64,000 nucleotides of DNA from Sphingomonadales bacterium (GTDB lineage Bacteria; Pseudomonadota; Alphaproteobacteria; Sphingomonadales; Sphingomonadaceae), in contig JAIYAA010000107.1 in the NCBI GenBank assembly GCA_027489295.1, positions 1 to 64,000 of the forward strand, given 5' to 3'. The translations under genes and the position numbers were made by a program. Under the pieces are notes generated by a model, which was given only the letters and a program-made list of their open reading frames with translations, was not told the origin of the DNA and did no database searches. Positions 25,404-33,290 of the stretch are shown here, piece by piece. Position 1 is the stretch's first letter. Each line of letters begins with the position of its first letter.

Positions 25404-25679
25404 TCACCTCCTGCGGTCCATTCGGTGGAGCTTCCTGAACTCCTCGACCGCTTCATCCCGCCTTGCATCGAGATAGTTGGCCAGATCGGTTAGGTGGATT
25501 CCCTTTGCGGATTTCTGGCTTGTCTCTAATCGAACGAGCGGAATGGCAATCTCCCCCGCATCGACTTTCCGAATGAATTTCTGGGGCGTCAGGTGGTTGA
25601 AATAATCCCGGCACACGTCGTCCACCGGGATGATTGCCTTGCCCTCGTACTGGGCCATGAGGAGGAAAGCCGTGTTCAT
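25404..25679 (-). CDS. PrtN-like pyocin activator family regulator
   Basis: A 91-residue protein of the PrtN family: MNTAFLLMAQYEGKAIIPVDDVCRDYF, then LTPQKFIRKVDAGEIAIPLVRLETSQKSAKGIHLTDLANYLDARR. In Pseudomonas PrtN activates pyocin genes; homologues are common next to integrases in alphaproteobacterial prophages, where they may act as winged-helix or AlpA-like regulators of excision. The start at 25679 overlaps the upstream gene by 4 nt and has GAGGGGG before it. Confidence 0.85.
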   Translation of the reverse strand: MNTAFLLMAQYEGKAIIPVDDVCRDYFNHLTPQKFIRKVDAGEIAIPLVRLETSQKSAKGIHLTDLANYLDARRDEAVEEFRKLHRMDRRR

Positions 25680-25924
25680 GCGTTCCCCCTCGTGGGGTAG
25701 GTGAAGGCCTCGTAGGCTGCGAAGTTCTCCACCCTGCTCATGGCGGAAGCTAGGTCGAAGTGAGGGCCGAGGCGGGTGATCTGGGTCATCGCATAGTAGG
25801 CCCCGCCGTAGAAGGTGACCGTCCCCAGCCGCACACCGTTCTGCTCGAGGTGCCTCGAAACCTTGGTGCAGGTCTCGTCGTCGCACTCGCAGCGTTTGAA
25901 CTCGGTCCACTGGGCGATGTTCAT
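25676..25924 (-). CDS. Hypothetical protein (82 aa)
   Basis: An 82-residue protein starting at the ATG at 25924 with GGGAGG upstream, overlapping both neighbours by 4 nt. It contains a C-x-C-x5-C set (KRCECDDETCTKV) and an aromatic beta region (VTFYGGAYYAMTQITRLG). No family was recognised. It belongs to the tail of the early operon. Confidence 0.7.
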   Translation of the reverse strand: MNIAQWTEFKRCECDDETCTKVSRHLEQNGVRLGTVTFYGGAYYAMTQITRLGPHFDLASAMSRVENFAAYEAFTYPTRGNA

Positions 25925-26370
25925 TTCGCCTCCCGGAGCTTTGCCATGACGTCGTCTGGAACGACCGCTGGGATCGACCAGACAATGACGCACCGATTGT
26001 TCTGCGGCTCATCGACATACTCGCCGATGATCCAGCTCGGCTCCTTACAGGCTGGGTCATGGATGCCGTCGTGCCGGCGCCACCGCTTGCCAGGTACGAC
26101 GCCTGTCGGGTTCGAGACGCTGTATTCGGGCAGAGCCCAGAACTCGTCGCGGGTGAGATGAAGCCCCTCCATCGGAGGGGCCTTGGCTCGGCAGTCGCGG
26201 TGCTCGGCGCAGATATCTTTGACGATCTTTGCGTGGGTATTGTTGCCGTAGTCGGTGTGGCCGCACTGCCGGCAGGCATAGACCGGGACTGAGCATGCAG
26301 CGTCCGGGTGGCAGCCGCAGTTCGCCCCGCCTGTGATGGTCATGATGTGACCGAGGGGGCAGTAGTTCAT
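25921..26370 (-). CDS. Cys/His-rich hypothetical protein (149 aa)
   Basis: A 149-residue protein with many cysteines near the start (YCPLGH, GANCGCHPDAACS, CRQCGH, HRDCR), suggesting one or two zinc sites. The rest is neutral, with EFWALPEYSVSNPTGVVPGKRWRRHDG as a notable segment. It overlaps both neighbours by 4 nt. No known family was recognised; a metal-binding, possibly nucleic-acid-contacting role is a guess. Confidence 0.68.
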   Translation of the reverse strand: MNYCPLGHIMTITGGANCGCHPDAACSVPVYACRQCGHTDYGNNTHAKIVKDICAEHRDCRAKAPPMEGLHLTRDEFWALPEYSVSNPTGVVPGKRWRRHDGIHDPACKEPSWIIGEYVDEPQNNRCVIVWSIPAVVPDDVMAKLREAK

Positions 26371-26825
26371 CGGCGGAACCCCCAGACGATGCTGACCGTG
26401 AGCCAGATGGCGAGGCAGACGACGATGAACAGCCAGCGGATGACGACCGAGCTCATGTCCTTCTGAGCGGGAGGCGGCGTAGGCGCGGTGGGTTTTGCCT
26501 CCTTCCCCTCGAGTCCACGCCGCATGTCGCGTATCAGGTCATCGATCATCATGGGCGAGAGGCCGGAATACTTGCGCACGTCGTCGACGGTCATGGCGAT
26601 GAGGCCGTCGGCCGAGACGCGAGCCAGCCTGTCCAGATCCACGGCGAAGCGGATCGAGGCCAGAACGGGGTGCAGGTAACCAAATCGCAGGCCCCGGCTT
26701 GCCTCCTGCAGCAGCGCTTCAATCTCTTGCTTCCTCGATCGGTAACGAAGGAGGAAGGGTTCTAGTTCGTGAATGACGGCGCCGGCATTGACGCGGGTGG
26801 TGGGTTCGTGGCGAGCGCTGGTCAT
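26367..26825 (-). CDS. Tail-anchored membrane protein (152 aa)
   Basis: A 152-residue protein with a helical cytoplasmic part (VIHELEPFLLRYRSRKQEIEALLQEA, then DDVRKYSGLSPMMIDDLIRDMRRGLEG), a short proline linker (PTAPTPPPAQK) and a single C-terminal membrane helix (WLFIVVCLAIWLTVSIVW). The layout is that of a tail-anchored protein. It overlaps both neighbours by 4 nt. Function unknown. Confidence 0.68.
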   Translation of the reverse strand: MTSARHEPTTRVNAGAVIHELEPFLLRYRSRKQEIEALLQEASRGLRFGYLHPVLASIRFAVDLDRLARVSADGLIAMTVDDVRKYSGLSPMMIDDLIRDMRRGLEGKEAKPTAPTPPPAQKDMSSVVIRWLFIVVCLAIWLTVSIVWGFRR

Positions 26826-27022
26826 CTCTTTGGAACCTCCAGCCCATGCTGGTTGATCAACTCAGCGAGGCGCCGGGCGATAGCGCCCGACTCCTCCTTG
26901 GTGATGCCGTCGGTGGTCCCGATCAGCATGATCTGAAACTTGGCCCGGCCGTTCTGGTCCAGCAGGGAGACGCCCCCGCCGACCACGCTCGAGTAGGGGA
27001 TGAGGCGAGCATCGAGTTTCAT
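26822..27022 (-). CDS. Small hypothetical protein (66 aa)
   Basis: A 66-residue protein with a beta start (LIPYSSVVGGGVSLLDQNGRAKFQIMLIG) and a C-terminal helix (SGAIARRLAELINQHG). It is translationally coupled to both neighbours by 4-nt overlaps. No family was recognised. Confidence 0.65.
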   Translation of the reverse strand: MKLDARLIPYSSVVGGGVSLLDQNGRAKFQIMLIGTTDGITKEESGAIARRLAELINQHGLEVPKR

Positions 27023-27396
27023 CTCGCGTTCCTCGCCAGCCTGTAGGCCTCGGTGGCGACCGCCATCGCGGCATCGGCAACCATCGAGACGAAGCTCTCC
27101 TTGCCGTGCTCGCCAAGCACGTCGTCATAGAACGAGGGATTGGCTGCCAGGCCGGACACCGCGCTGCAGAGCAGGGCGTCGAAGAGGGTCATGTCGTCGG
27201 CCGGTATCTGCGGACCCTTGTCGTCGTAGCGGTAGATGACGAGGTAGTCGCCCTGATCGTCAAACGAGGTGTGGCTGAATCGCCAGTTGTGGCCCTCGAA
27301 GGGGAATGTGACATCTCGCTGCGGCGTCATGAGCGGAGCGCCGATCTTGTAGTGCGCGTCGCTGTTCTTGTAGATCTTATGAGTGATCGTCCCCAT
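27019..27396 (-). CDS. Hypothetical protein (125 aa)
   Basis: A 125-residue protein with a beta-rich first half (DVTFPFEGHNWRFSHTSFDDQGDYLVIYRYD) and a helical second half (LFDALLCSAVSGLAANPSFYDDVLG, then SMVADAAMAVATEAYRLA). Acidic overall. It overlaps the next upstream gene by 20 nt. No recognisable family; part of the leftward early operon. Confidence 0.65.
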   Translation of the reverse strand: MGTITHKIYKNSDAHYKIGAPLMTPQRDVTFPFEGHNWRFSHTSFDDQGDYLVIYRYDDKGPQIPADDMTLFDALLCSAVSGLAANPSFYDDVLGEHGKESFVSMVADAAMAVATEAYRLARNAR

Positions 27397-27826
27397 TGGA
27401 CTTGGTCTCCTTTTTGCGCCGTTGAAACGGGCGGCTAGGCCACTTCGTTTTCTTGCGCGGGTTCACCGGTTCGCTTTCGCCTGGCTCGGTTTTCGCCAGC
27501 ATTCTGCGCCTCGCCTCTTCCTCCGCCTTGGTCAGGCGCCTGACCTTTGCGATGGCGTGGATGTCGGACCCGGCTGTCGTGATCCTCTTCTCTCCACCTC
27601 GTCCGAATGTCTTCGTCTTGTGGTCGGTGATCATGAGGATCTGGATGTGGGCCGGGTCGTTCGCGGGTGGGATGGTGTCCTGCTTGACGGGATCCCAGTC
27701 GCGGAGAGCGAGAGGAGGTGAGTGGTCCCAGTTCACCTCCTCGATGGTCAGCCCGAGCTTGCGCAAGGCAACTTCGAGCTTGACCGAGAGGGGAATAGCC
27801 TTCCGCCGATCAGGCTTTTCCGCCAT
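27377..27826 (-). CDS. HNH-associated type hypothetical protein (149 aa)
   Basis: A 149-residue basic protein. The segments WDHSPPLALRDWD, NDPAHIQILMITDHKTKTFG and RGGEKRITTAGSDIHAIAKVRRL, with a basic PSRPFQRRKK end, match a small family often found in proteobacterial phages and sometimes annotated as HNH-like. The classical Cys zinc pairs are missing, so nuclease activity is doubtful. DNA binding is likely from charge. Confidence 0.65.
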   Translation of the reverse strand: MAEKPDRRKAIPLSVKLEVALRKLGLTIEEVNWDHSPPLALRDWDPVKQDTIPPANDPAHIQILMITDHKTKTFGRGGEKRITTAGSDIHAIAKVRRLTKAEEEARRRMLAKTEPGESEPVNPRKKTKWPSRPFQRRKKETKSNGDDHS

Positions 27827-28001
27827 TGAGCGCCTCGAGGATCAGGTCGGCCGCATGGTCGGTGATGCAGAGGCAGAGCACTCCTTCATCGTTGCCGTCT
27901 CGGATGCGCTGTGCATCCACCCATGCCTCAGTGATGTAGATCTGCGGGGGCTCGTCACCATCTACGCATTCAACGGTAGTCTTTTTGTATTCGGTCTTCA
28001 T
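27810..28001 (-). CDS. Small hypothetical protein (63 aa)
   Basis: A 63-residue acidic protein (TTVECVDGDEPPQIYITEAWVDAQRIRDG) with a short helix at the end (DHAADLILEALNGG). The ATG at 28001 has AAGGA about 9 nt upstream. It overlaps the downstream gene by 17 nt. No family recognised. Confidence 0.62.
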   Translation of the reverse strand: MKTEYKKTTVECVDGDEPPQIYITEAWVDAQRIRDGNDEGVLCLCITDHAADLILEALNGGKA

Positions 28002-28069
28002 TTTGTATTGTCCTTAGTCCCAATAAGGTTCAGCGCCCGAAAAATTCTTAACTGTTCGTCAGCCTCCAT
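27998..28069 (-). CDS. Possible micro-ORF (23 aa)
   Basis: A 23-codon frame (begins MEADEQLRIFRALN) starting at the ATG at 28069 and ending with an ATGA overlap to the next gene, the same coupling used throughout the operon. The frame continues open upstream into the exonuclease gene, so the true start is uncertain. No clear ribosome site. It fills the ~100-base gap between the exonuclease and the 63-residue gene and may be only a leader. Confidence 0.3.
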   Translation of the reverse strand: MEADEQLRIFRALNLIGTKDNTK

Positions 28070-28103
28070 CCGCGATTTCCGCAGACCCGTCGGCCGGGTC
28101 GCG

Positions 28104-28826
28104 TCAGAAAATCCCGTTACGACTTTGGCGTTTAAAGCGCAGCCAATATCTGCAGGTATGGTGAACTTCCGGGCCGAAGTCCTTGCCGAGGATCCACTCA
28201 AGCAGGCCTTCGTCCAACTCACTGTAAAGCTTACCTTTATGGTCTTTCGTGAAGTTCAGCGTCTTGAGCAGCGGTAACTCTTTTGTGAGAGCCACGAGGT
28301 CTAGCGGTGATCGCTCAAGTAGCAGGCGTGTCAGGAGGTAGGAGGTGACGTAGGTGTCAGGGCCGGCCCGGTGTGGAGGCATCGCGCGGGCCGGTTCTGC
28401 AAGCTCTTCGTCGATTCCGAGCCAGTATCGGAGGAACTGATTTCCGTAACTGGGAGCGTCTTGAAATACGTGCTGGGAGCACCTCATGGTGCAGATCCAG
28501 GGGAACTGCCCTCCACCAAAAAAAGTCTGCTCGAAGGGCGCGTTGTGGGCGACGAAGATGTCCCCGGGCTCCATCCCCTTCATGAGGGTTTGGCATGCTT
28601 GCATGTAGTTCATGGCGCCAGCGACGTCCTTGTCGCTGATGTGGTGGACTGCCCGGCCCTGGGGCGGGATCGGGAAGCCCGGGTTCACGAAGGCGGCATA
28701 GGTGTCGCCAATTTCAAGCTGGTCGGTGACGTCCGTGTATCCGATTTCGACGACTCCGACCCGCTCACCACTCTCCTTCGCTTCGACGCGGTCAGTGGTC
28801 TCGAGGTCTATGACCCTGAATTTCAT
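28104..28826 (-). CDS. DnaQ-family 3'-5' exonuclease (ExoX-like)
   Basis: A 240-residue DEDDh exonuclease. ExoI is FRVIDLETTDRV, ExoII is DIFVAHNAPFEQTFF, and ExoIII is HRAGPDTYVTSYLL, giving the acidic residues and the histidine that bind two metal ions. The size and the VHHISDKDVAG motif resemble exodeoxyribonuclease X. It probably trims DNA ends in phage recombination or replication, working with the RecT and SMC-like genes upstream in the same operon. Confidence 0.85.
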   Translation of the reverse strand: MKFRVIDLETTDRVEAKESGERVGVVEIGYTDVTDQLEIGDTYAAFVNPGFPIPPQGRAVHHISDKDVAGAMNYMQACQTLMKGMEPGDIFVAHNAPFEQTFFGGGQFPWICTMRCSQHVFQDAPSYGNQFLRYWLGIDEELAEPARAMPPHRAGPDTYVTSYLLTRLLLERSPLDLVALTKELPLLKTLNFTKDHKGKLYSELDEGLLEWILGKDFGPEVHHTCRYWLRFKRQSRNGIF

Positions 28827-28921
28827 CCTGTGAGGTTCCTTATGAGCAGCAGCCCGATAACGATCATGGCTGCGAAAGCGATCTTCATTCCGATGTCTGC
28901 GATGCGGTAGATGGTTTTCAT
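28823..28921 (-). CDS. Membrane micropeptide (32 aa)
   Basis: A 32-residue peptide with one membrane helix (IGMKIAFAAMIVIGLLLI) and a basic N-terminus. The ATG at 28921 has AGGAG upstream, and both ends overlap neighbours by 4 nt, which supports translation. Function unknown; it may act with the next small membrane protein. Confidence 0.55.
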   Translation of the reverse strand: MKTIYRIADIGMKIAFAAMIVIGLLLIRNLTG

Positions 28922-29088
28922 GGCGGAGCTCCTGCCTTGAAGATGAGGGTTGCTCCTATGGTGTAGACGAGGAACGCCGCTACCATCAAGAGAGCCCCGG
29001 GCTTCATCCGGACCTCTGCCACACTGAGGCCGAACAAGGCCAAGCCACCGATCTGCATCACAATTCCTGGGACGAGGAGCCAGCTCAT
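28918..29088 (-). CDS. Small two-helix membrane protein (56 aa)
   Basis: A 56-residue protein made almost wholly of two membrane helices (WLLVPGIVMQIGGLALFGLSV and PGALLMVAAFLVYTIGATLIF). The ATG at 29088 is preceded by a moderate ribosome site and overlaps the upstream gene. No family recognised. Together with the 32-residue peptide it forms a small membrane pair beside the SPFH protein. Confidence 0.62.
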   Translation of the reverse strand: MSWLLVPGIVMQIGGLALFGLSVAEVRMKPGALLMVAAFLVYTIGATLIFKAGAPP

Positions 29089-29399
29089 GGGCGCGGCTCC
29101 GGTGTCTGCGCGCCCTGCGAGATCCCATGCGCCATGGCATTGGCCAGGAAGTCCTCCTTCCGTTTGGCCAAAGCCTTTTCCGCATGGTCGACCAGCCAGC
29201 GGAGCACGGCGGGCTTCGACACGAACTCGTGCCATGCTTGCTCGACGGTCTCTCGGATTTGCCAGTCAGGATGCTCGATCGAGACACCCATGCGGTACTG
29301 TCCGCCTTCGCTCTCGAATCGCTTGAGGATCTCGACGCGCTGCTCGGCTTTCTGCAGGTCATTGAGGAGGGCCTGCATCTCCTGGATCATCGAAGTCAT
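29085..29399 (-). CDS. Helical hypothetical protein (104 aa)
   Basis: A 104-residue, mostly helical protein; residues ~1-30 (MIQEMQALLNDLQKAEQRVEILKRFES) look like a coiled coil, followed by PDWQIRETVEQAWHEFVSKP and DHAEKALAKRKEDFLANAM. No family recognised. The start has AAGGAAA, and the conserved 12-nt hairpin lies 14 nt upstream of the ATG. Confidence 0.65.
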   Translation of the reverse strand: MTSMIQEMQALLNDLQKAEQRVEILKRFESEGGQYRMGVSIEHPDWQIRETVEQAWHEFVSKPAVLRWLVDHAEKALAKRKEDFLANAMAHGISQGAQTPEPRP

Positions 29400-29413
29400 T
29401 GGGTTTCCTTGGC

Positions 29414-29425
29414 TGCATAATTGCG
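29414..29425 (-). promoter_or_regulatory. Start-associated hairpin, copy 1
   Basis: Minus-strand CGCA-ATTA-TGCA: three inner pairs and one outer mismatch, loop ATTA. It stands 14 nt before the ATG at 29399. Same element as 14 others in the window. Confidence 0.6.
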
Positions 29426-29465
29426 GCGGGTGGTGGAGCGCCCCGGTGAGGGCGCCCCGGGGTTT

Positions 29466-30368
29466 TCACTTGATGGGCAGGAAGGGCAGGGTCGCGTTGG
29501 GGACCATGGTGGCCGGGAGCTGGCCATTCCACTTTTCTGCGATCGTCAGCTCGACGAGTCCGGTGCTTTCGCGGACGGCCTGACCGCGAGCGCGGATGGC
29601 CGCAGCTTCCGCCTCACCGGCCAGCTTGGTGGCCTTCGCTGCGGACTCGGCATTTACGAGCACGGCATAGGCTTCTGCATCGGCGCGGGCCTTCTGGCTG
29701 TCGGCGGTCGCCTTGGCCTGGGTCACGGTGATTTCGGCCTGCACCTTTTCACGCTGGGCATTCTGCTGGAGGCGCTGCACTTCAACCTCTGCCTTCATGC
29801 GCTCCTCGATCGACCGTTCGTAGGCGTCGGAGAAGTCGATGTTCTCGACCTGCACTGACACCACGTTGACCGGTCCCTTAATGGCCTTGGTGATTGCGGC
29901 AGACACGTCAGCAGAAAGGCGGGCGCGCTCCTGGACTGCAGCAATGGCATTGAACTGGCCGAAGACGATCTCGAGTGGCTCGCTGATGTTGCGATCGATG
30001 AGGCGGGCTTCCATGTTCTCGACCGAGCCATACGAGGAGTAGAGCTCGACCACGCTGCCGGGCGGCACAGCATAGGTGACCGAGATGGTCAGGGCTGCCG
30101 TCTGCTGGTCGCGCGAGTAGGCCGGTACATTCTCGTAGCGGCGGGTGACCTGCTGGACTGTGATGGGGCGGACGGCTCCGAAGAACGGATTCTGAAAGCC
30201 GCGGCCGGGTTCGGCCACGCCGACGACAGCGCCGTTATAGAGCAGGACGCCGCGCTCGCCTTCGTCAATGGTGTAGGTGCCGAACCACCAGAGGATGAGG
30301 AGAGCGACGCCTCCGACGACTGCGAGCGGTCCTGCGATGATTGAAAAAATGCGCATGTTGGTTTCCAT
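29466..30368 (-). CDS. SPFH/band-7 (prohibitin-like) membrane protein
   Basis: A 300-residue band-7 protein. A membrane helix (residues ~10-30, FSIIAGPLAVVGGVALLILWW) is followed by the SPFH domain (VDEGERGVLLYNGAVVG-type strand, then ENMEARLIDRNISEPLEIVFGQFNA and VNVVSVQVENIDFSD), a long Ala/Glu/Gln coiled coil (residues ~185-265), and a short end (WNGQLPATMVPNATLPFLP). Such proteins form large membrane-bound cages or scaffolds. The ATG used may be 30368 or the internal one at 30356; the first lies inside a copy of the start-associated hairpin. Confidence 0.85.
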   Translation of the reverse strand: METNMRIFSIIAGPLAVVGGVALLILWWFGTYTIDEGERGVLLYNGAVVGVAEPGRGFQNPFFGAVRPITVQQVTRRYENVPAYSRDQQTAALTISVTYAVPPGSVVELYSSYGSVENMEARLIDRNISEPLEIVFGQFNAIAAVQERARLSADVSAAITKAIKGPVNVVSVQVENIDFSDAYERSIEERMKAEVEVQRLQQNAQREKVQAEITVTQAKATADSQKARADAEAYAVLVNAESAAKATKLAGEAEAAAIRARGQAVRESTGLVELTIAEKWNGQLPATMVPNATLPFLPIK

Positions 30369-30375
30369 AGTTGGA
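30364..30375 (-). promoter_or_regulatory. Start-associated hairpin, copy 2
   Basis: Minus-strand TCCA-ACTA-TGGA, a perfect 4-bp stem with loop ACTA. It spans the first ATG of the SPFH gene and lies 7 nt before the second ATG. Its stem sequence is unique among the copies but fully paired. Confidence 0.55.
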
Positions 30376-30384
30376 GGGTTGGTT

Positions 30385-31545
30385 TCAGGGGTACTTGCCT
30401 ACGTTGAGCTTCTCGACTCCGAGCAGCTCCTTCGTCTTGTGAACGAACATCGCGTGTTCACCCGCCCACGGCAGGGCTGCGGCATCCCGAAGGATTGCCC
30501 AGTCGGTCACGTCGATCATCGTTTTCAGGAAGGGATGCAGGTATTCCGGAAGCTTTGGCTTCCACAGTTCCGGCATCCCCTTGAGTACGCCGCGCCGGCC
30601 GGGAGCGTCGAGCTTCTGGTCGAGGGCGATCTTGAGAACCTTCTCGGCGGCTTCCTTGAGGGAGTCGGCGTCGCCGGGGAGGAGGTCGAGGTCCGTAGGG
30701 AACTCCGGTGGCTTCTCCGGTAGTTCCTTCTTGGGTGGAGCGGCCTTCTCTGCCGTAGCCGTGGCCGTCTGCTGCGCTTGCGAGGTCTGGGCGGCATCAA
30801 CCACCGTCCCGTCGATCGTCGCGCCAGAGAAGGGGTCTACGCGCTCGGCTTTCGGCTTCTCCTGGAAGTCGAACATCGCATCCTGACGCTCGATCAGCGC
30901 GCGGATCTTGTCGTTGTTGATCGAGATGTACTTCGCGCCGCGCCGGAGCACGGCTTTCTTGCACATCTCCTCGAACCAGTGCTTCCAGGCCGGGCTGTCC
31001 GGTGCCTTGGAGGCTGCGCGAACCCGGTCGAACTCGTCTCGAGACATCTTCTCGAAGTGCATCAGGCGCTTGTGCTCGTCGCGGAAGATGACGTAGCCGC
31101 CCACAACAGCGCCCCGTTCGGTCGTGAAGGGCGGGGCCTGGTGGAAGAGGCTGTCCGGGTCGGCCTCGTTCACGCTGAACTGGTCTTTCTCGTAGACGAG
31201 GTTGCAGATGATCTGGAAGACGCCGCCCAGCTCCTTCATGCGCTTGATGATGCCGTAGACCATCGGCTGGTAGTTCGCGATGAACTCCTTGGCCTTGCTG
31301 TCGTAGTAGGGCAGCAGCACGGCTTCCTTGCTGTCGGGCACGAGCCCGTCAACCGCACACTTGGAGATCTCGCGGCGCAGCGACTCCGGTGTGCATTTGA
31401 GGATGTCCGGGTTCTGCTGAACCGCGATGGAGAAGGTCGACTTGAGGCGGTCGAAGGACTGCCCAGTCTCGGCCACGATGGGGAGCAGGTCCGATCGGAA
31501 CTGCTCGAACATCGAGGCGGCGTTAACGGTTAGCTGGTTGCTCAC
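30385..31545 (-). CDS. recT: RecT single-strand annealing protein
   Basis: A 386-residue RecT-family recombinase. Diagnostic segments are MVYGIIKRMKELGGV, ECPDxL-like NPDILKCTPESLRREISKCAVDGLVPDSKEAVLLPYYDSKAKEF, and WKHWFEEMCKKAVLRRGAKYI. It anneals complementary strands, pairing with the RecE-type nuclease next to it. The C-terminal third (after ~residue 250) is a proline/Ala linker and an extra helical domain. The start is a GTG with GAGGAG 6 nt upstream. Confidence 0.9.
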   Translation of the reverse strand: MSNQLTVNAASMFEQFRSDLLPIVAETGQSFDRLKSTFSIAVQQNPDILKCTPESLRREISKCAVDGLVPDSKEAVLLPYYDSKAKEFIANYQPMVYGIIKRMKELGGVFQIICNLVYEKDQFSVNEADPDSLFHQAPPFTTERGAVVGGYVIFRDEHKRLMHFEKMSRDEFDRVRAASKAPDSPAWKHWFEEMCKKAVLRRGAKYISINNDKIRALIERQDAMFDFQEKPKAERVDPFSGATIDGTVVDAAQTSQAQQTATATAEKAAPPKKELPEKPPEFPTDLDLLPGDADSLKEAAEKVLKIALDQKLDAPGRRGVLKGMPELWKPKLPEYLHPFLKTMIDVTDWAILRDAAALPWAGEHAMFVHKTKELLGVEKLNVGKYP

Positions 31546-32659
31546 AGAGAACTCCTCGGTTGTAGGATGGCAAGGCAGACTGATTGAGGCGGAGGGGCAC
31601 CTTGGGTGGGTCCGACCACAATTCGGTGGGGCCGAACCGCGAAACGAACTCGCGGTACCGCTCCAAGGCATCGGCCACGATCGTGCGACCGTGGTCGAAC
31701 ATCGGGTCGAGGGTGTCGACCGAAATGATGACGGGGATCATGCCGGCGTCGCGCCGGATGAAGATCCAGACCCAGTCCATGTCCTGGGCTGAAAGGAATG
31801 CCTTGACCGTTTCGATGGCCGCGTCGTCGCCGCCATAGATGCAGCCTGCGTCCGCGAGTTGGCGGGCGGACTTGATCTGGTCGAGGTAGTAGGCGCCCTG
31901 CACGTCGTAGCACTCGCCGTAGATCTTGTGCGTGGCAGCCGCCTCGTTGTCTCCCTCCCGAAACGTCGTGAAATGTTTCAGGTCGATCGACAGGGACTTC
32001 GTGCGAGCGCCGGCCGGGGGCAGGGCGTAGTCGATGCGGCCCTTGCGGCGGATGCCGTTCTCGTCGGTCATGAAGATCGAGAGTTCGGATGCGCCTGACG
32101 TCAGAGTCCCGGCCTGCATGACGCTGGAAAGGATCGGGTCGCGCGCCATGATGGTCACGGCGTCCTCGATCTCCTGCATCTGGCGATCGGTCAGATCCTC
32201 GTGGCCCTGATGCTCGGCATACCAGTCGCGCAGGATGTCATCGAAGAAAGGTGGGCAGCCGTCGAGATCCCTGGCACGAGCCATCAGCTCGCCCTTGTTG
32301 CCGGTGAGCTTCTGGCCGTTCTCCTTCAAGAAATCCTTGATCTGGTCGGTCGTGTTGAGCGCATGCGGGTAGTCCGCCGGAGTCGGAGGCTTCGCATAGC
32401 GACGCTCGAACTCCTCCTTGCCCTCCAGGATCCGGCAATGGAATGCGCGGCCCCAGATGAAGTGCTCGGGCGTGACCTCTTTGCGGGGGCGGAGACGGTC
32501 GTACTGCCACTTCGGCGGGTTCTTCGCCAGTTGCTTGATCGAGGTGGAGCCCAGAGCAGTGTCAGCGTGGTAGACGTCCTCGGGCAGGCCGATGTAGACG
32601 CCGTCGGGCAGCTGGTAGGTGCCGTCGGCTTGCTTGAACATATCGTAGACGAGAGACAT
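31523..32659 (-). CDS. RecE-type PD-(D/E)XK exonuclease (DUF3799-like)
   Basis: A 378-residue nuclease next to RecT. The pattern VYIGLPEDVYHADTALGSTSIKQLAKNPPKWQYDR near the N-terminus and FIWGRAFHCRILEG match RecE/DUF3799 nucleases; KGRIDYALPPAG and LSIDLKHFTTF carry the Asp and D-x-K residues of the active site, followed by YDVQGAYYLDQIK. It resects double-strand ends to make substrate for RecT. The ATG at 32659 has GGAAGG upstream. Its end overlaps recT by 23 nt. Confidence 0.88.
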   Translation of the reverse strand: MSLVYDMFKQADGTYQLPDGVYIGLPEDVYHADTALGSTSIKQLAKNPPKWQYDRLRPRKEVTPEHFIWGRAFHCRILEGKEEFERRYAKPPTPADYPHALNTTDQIKDFLKENGQKLTGNKGELMARARDLDGCPPFFDDILRDWYAEHQGHEDLTDRQMQEIEDAVTIMARDPILSSVMQAGTLTSGASELSIFMTDENGIRRKGRIDYALPPAGARTKSLSIDLKHFTTFREGDNEAAATHKIYGECYDVQGAYYLDQIKSARQLADAGCIYGGDDAAIETVKAFLSAQDMDWVWIFIRRDAGMIPVIISVDTLDPMFDHGRTIVADALERYREFVSRFGPTELWSDPPKVPLRLNQSALPSYNRGVLCEQPANR

Positions 32660-32985
32660 TAGCCTTCCACCTCCGACTCGAGGCGCAGGTCGCCGGCTAG
32701 GCATGTCCTCATCTTGCCACCAAGTTCGACCCACGCATGCTCCCCGAATACCGATCGCACGATGCCGGTGCCGACGAACTCGGTGCTGACCACCTTGTCG
32801 TCAGGGTTGAAGCGCGGGACGATGAGCTGCAGTCGAGCAGCCTCGACGAAGAGCGCGGCGTAGGTGCCCTCGATTTGAAGCTGCACCATGGGCTGCTCTG
32901 CCTCGTTGCCAGCTGAAACGCGCTGGTCTGCTGCTACTGTCGCGATGAGGTTGACGACGTCGCCTTTGCGGAAGAGCCGGGTCAT
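32659..32985 (-). CDS. Hypothetical protein (108 aa)
   Basis: A 108-residue beta-rich protein (FRKGDVVNLIATVAADQRVSAG, then KVVSTEFVGTGIVRSVFGEHAWVELGGKMRTCLAGDLRLE). The alternating pattern suggests a small barrel. It is coupled to both neighbours in the recombination operon. No family recognised. Confidence 0.66.
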   Translation of the reverse strand: MTRLFRKGDVVNLIATVAADQRVSAGNEAEQPMVQLQIEGTYAALFVEAARLQLIVPRFNPDDKVVSTEFVGTGIVRSVFGEHAWVELGGKMRTCLAGDLRLESEVEG

Positions 32986-33290
32986 GCTGCACCTGCCTTG
33001 TCTCCCCAGGAGACCTCGAGCCAAACGTCGACGAATTGACGTTCCTCGCTGCCGATGTTCGCCGAGAAACCAAGCTCGCGCAGCTGGCCGATGATGGCCT
33101 TGCCAGCGGAGGGCCACTGCTGCGGGGCGCAGTAGTATTCGGTGCCGCCAAAGCCCCACTCCCGAACCTTGATGCTGTATTCGCCGCGCGCTGCAGCAAG
33201 CTTCACCAGCTCCAGGATGTTGCGGACTGTGTGCTGGGGGTCGTTCTTGCGAGTTAGGTCGAGCGCTTCCTTTGCCGTGAGCAGGTTCAT
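32982..33290 (-). CDS. Hypothetical protein (102 aa)
   Basis: A 102-residue protein with helices at the start (LLTAKEALDLTRKNDPQHTVRNILELVKLAAARGEYSI) and a C-terminal alpha/beta part (GKAIIGQLRELGFSANIG, then VDVWLEVSWG). Small phage proteins of this pattern are frequent next to recombination genes, without known function. It overlaps both neighbours by 4 nt. Confidence 0.66.
   Translation of the reverse strand: MNLLTAKEALDLTRKNDPQHTVRNILELVKLAAARGEYSIKVREWGFGGTEYYCAPQQWPSAGKAIIGQLRELGFSANIGSEERQFVDVWLEVSWGDKAGAA

Noticed and set aside
29441..29463. G/C-rich inverted repeat before the start hairpin at 29414, considered as a terminator
   Set aside because: There is no T tract on either strand, and the pairing register is ambiguous.
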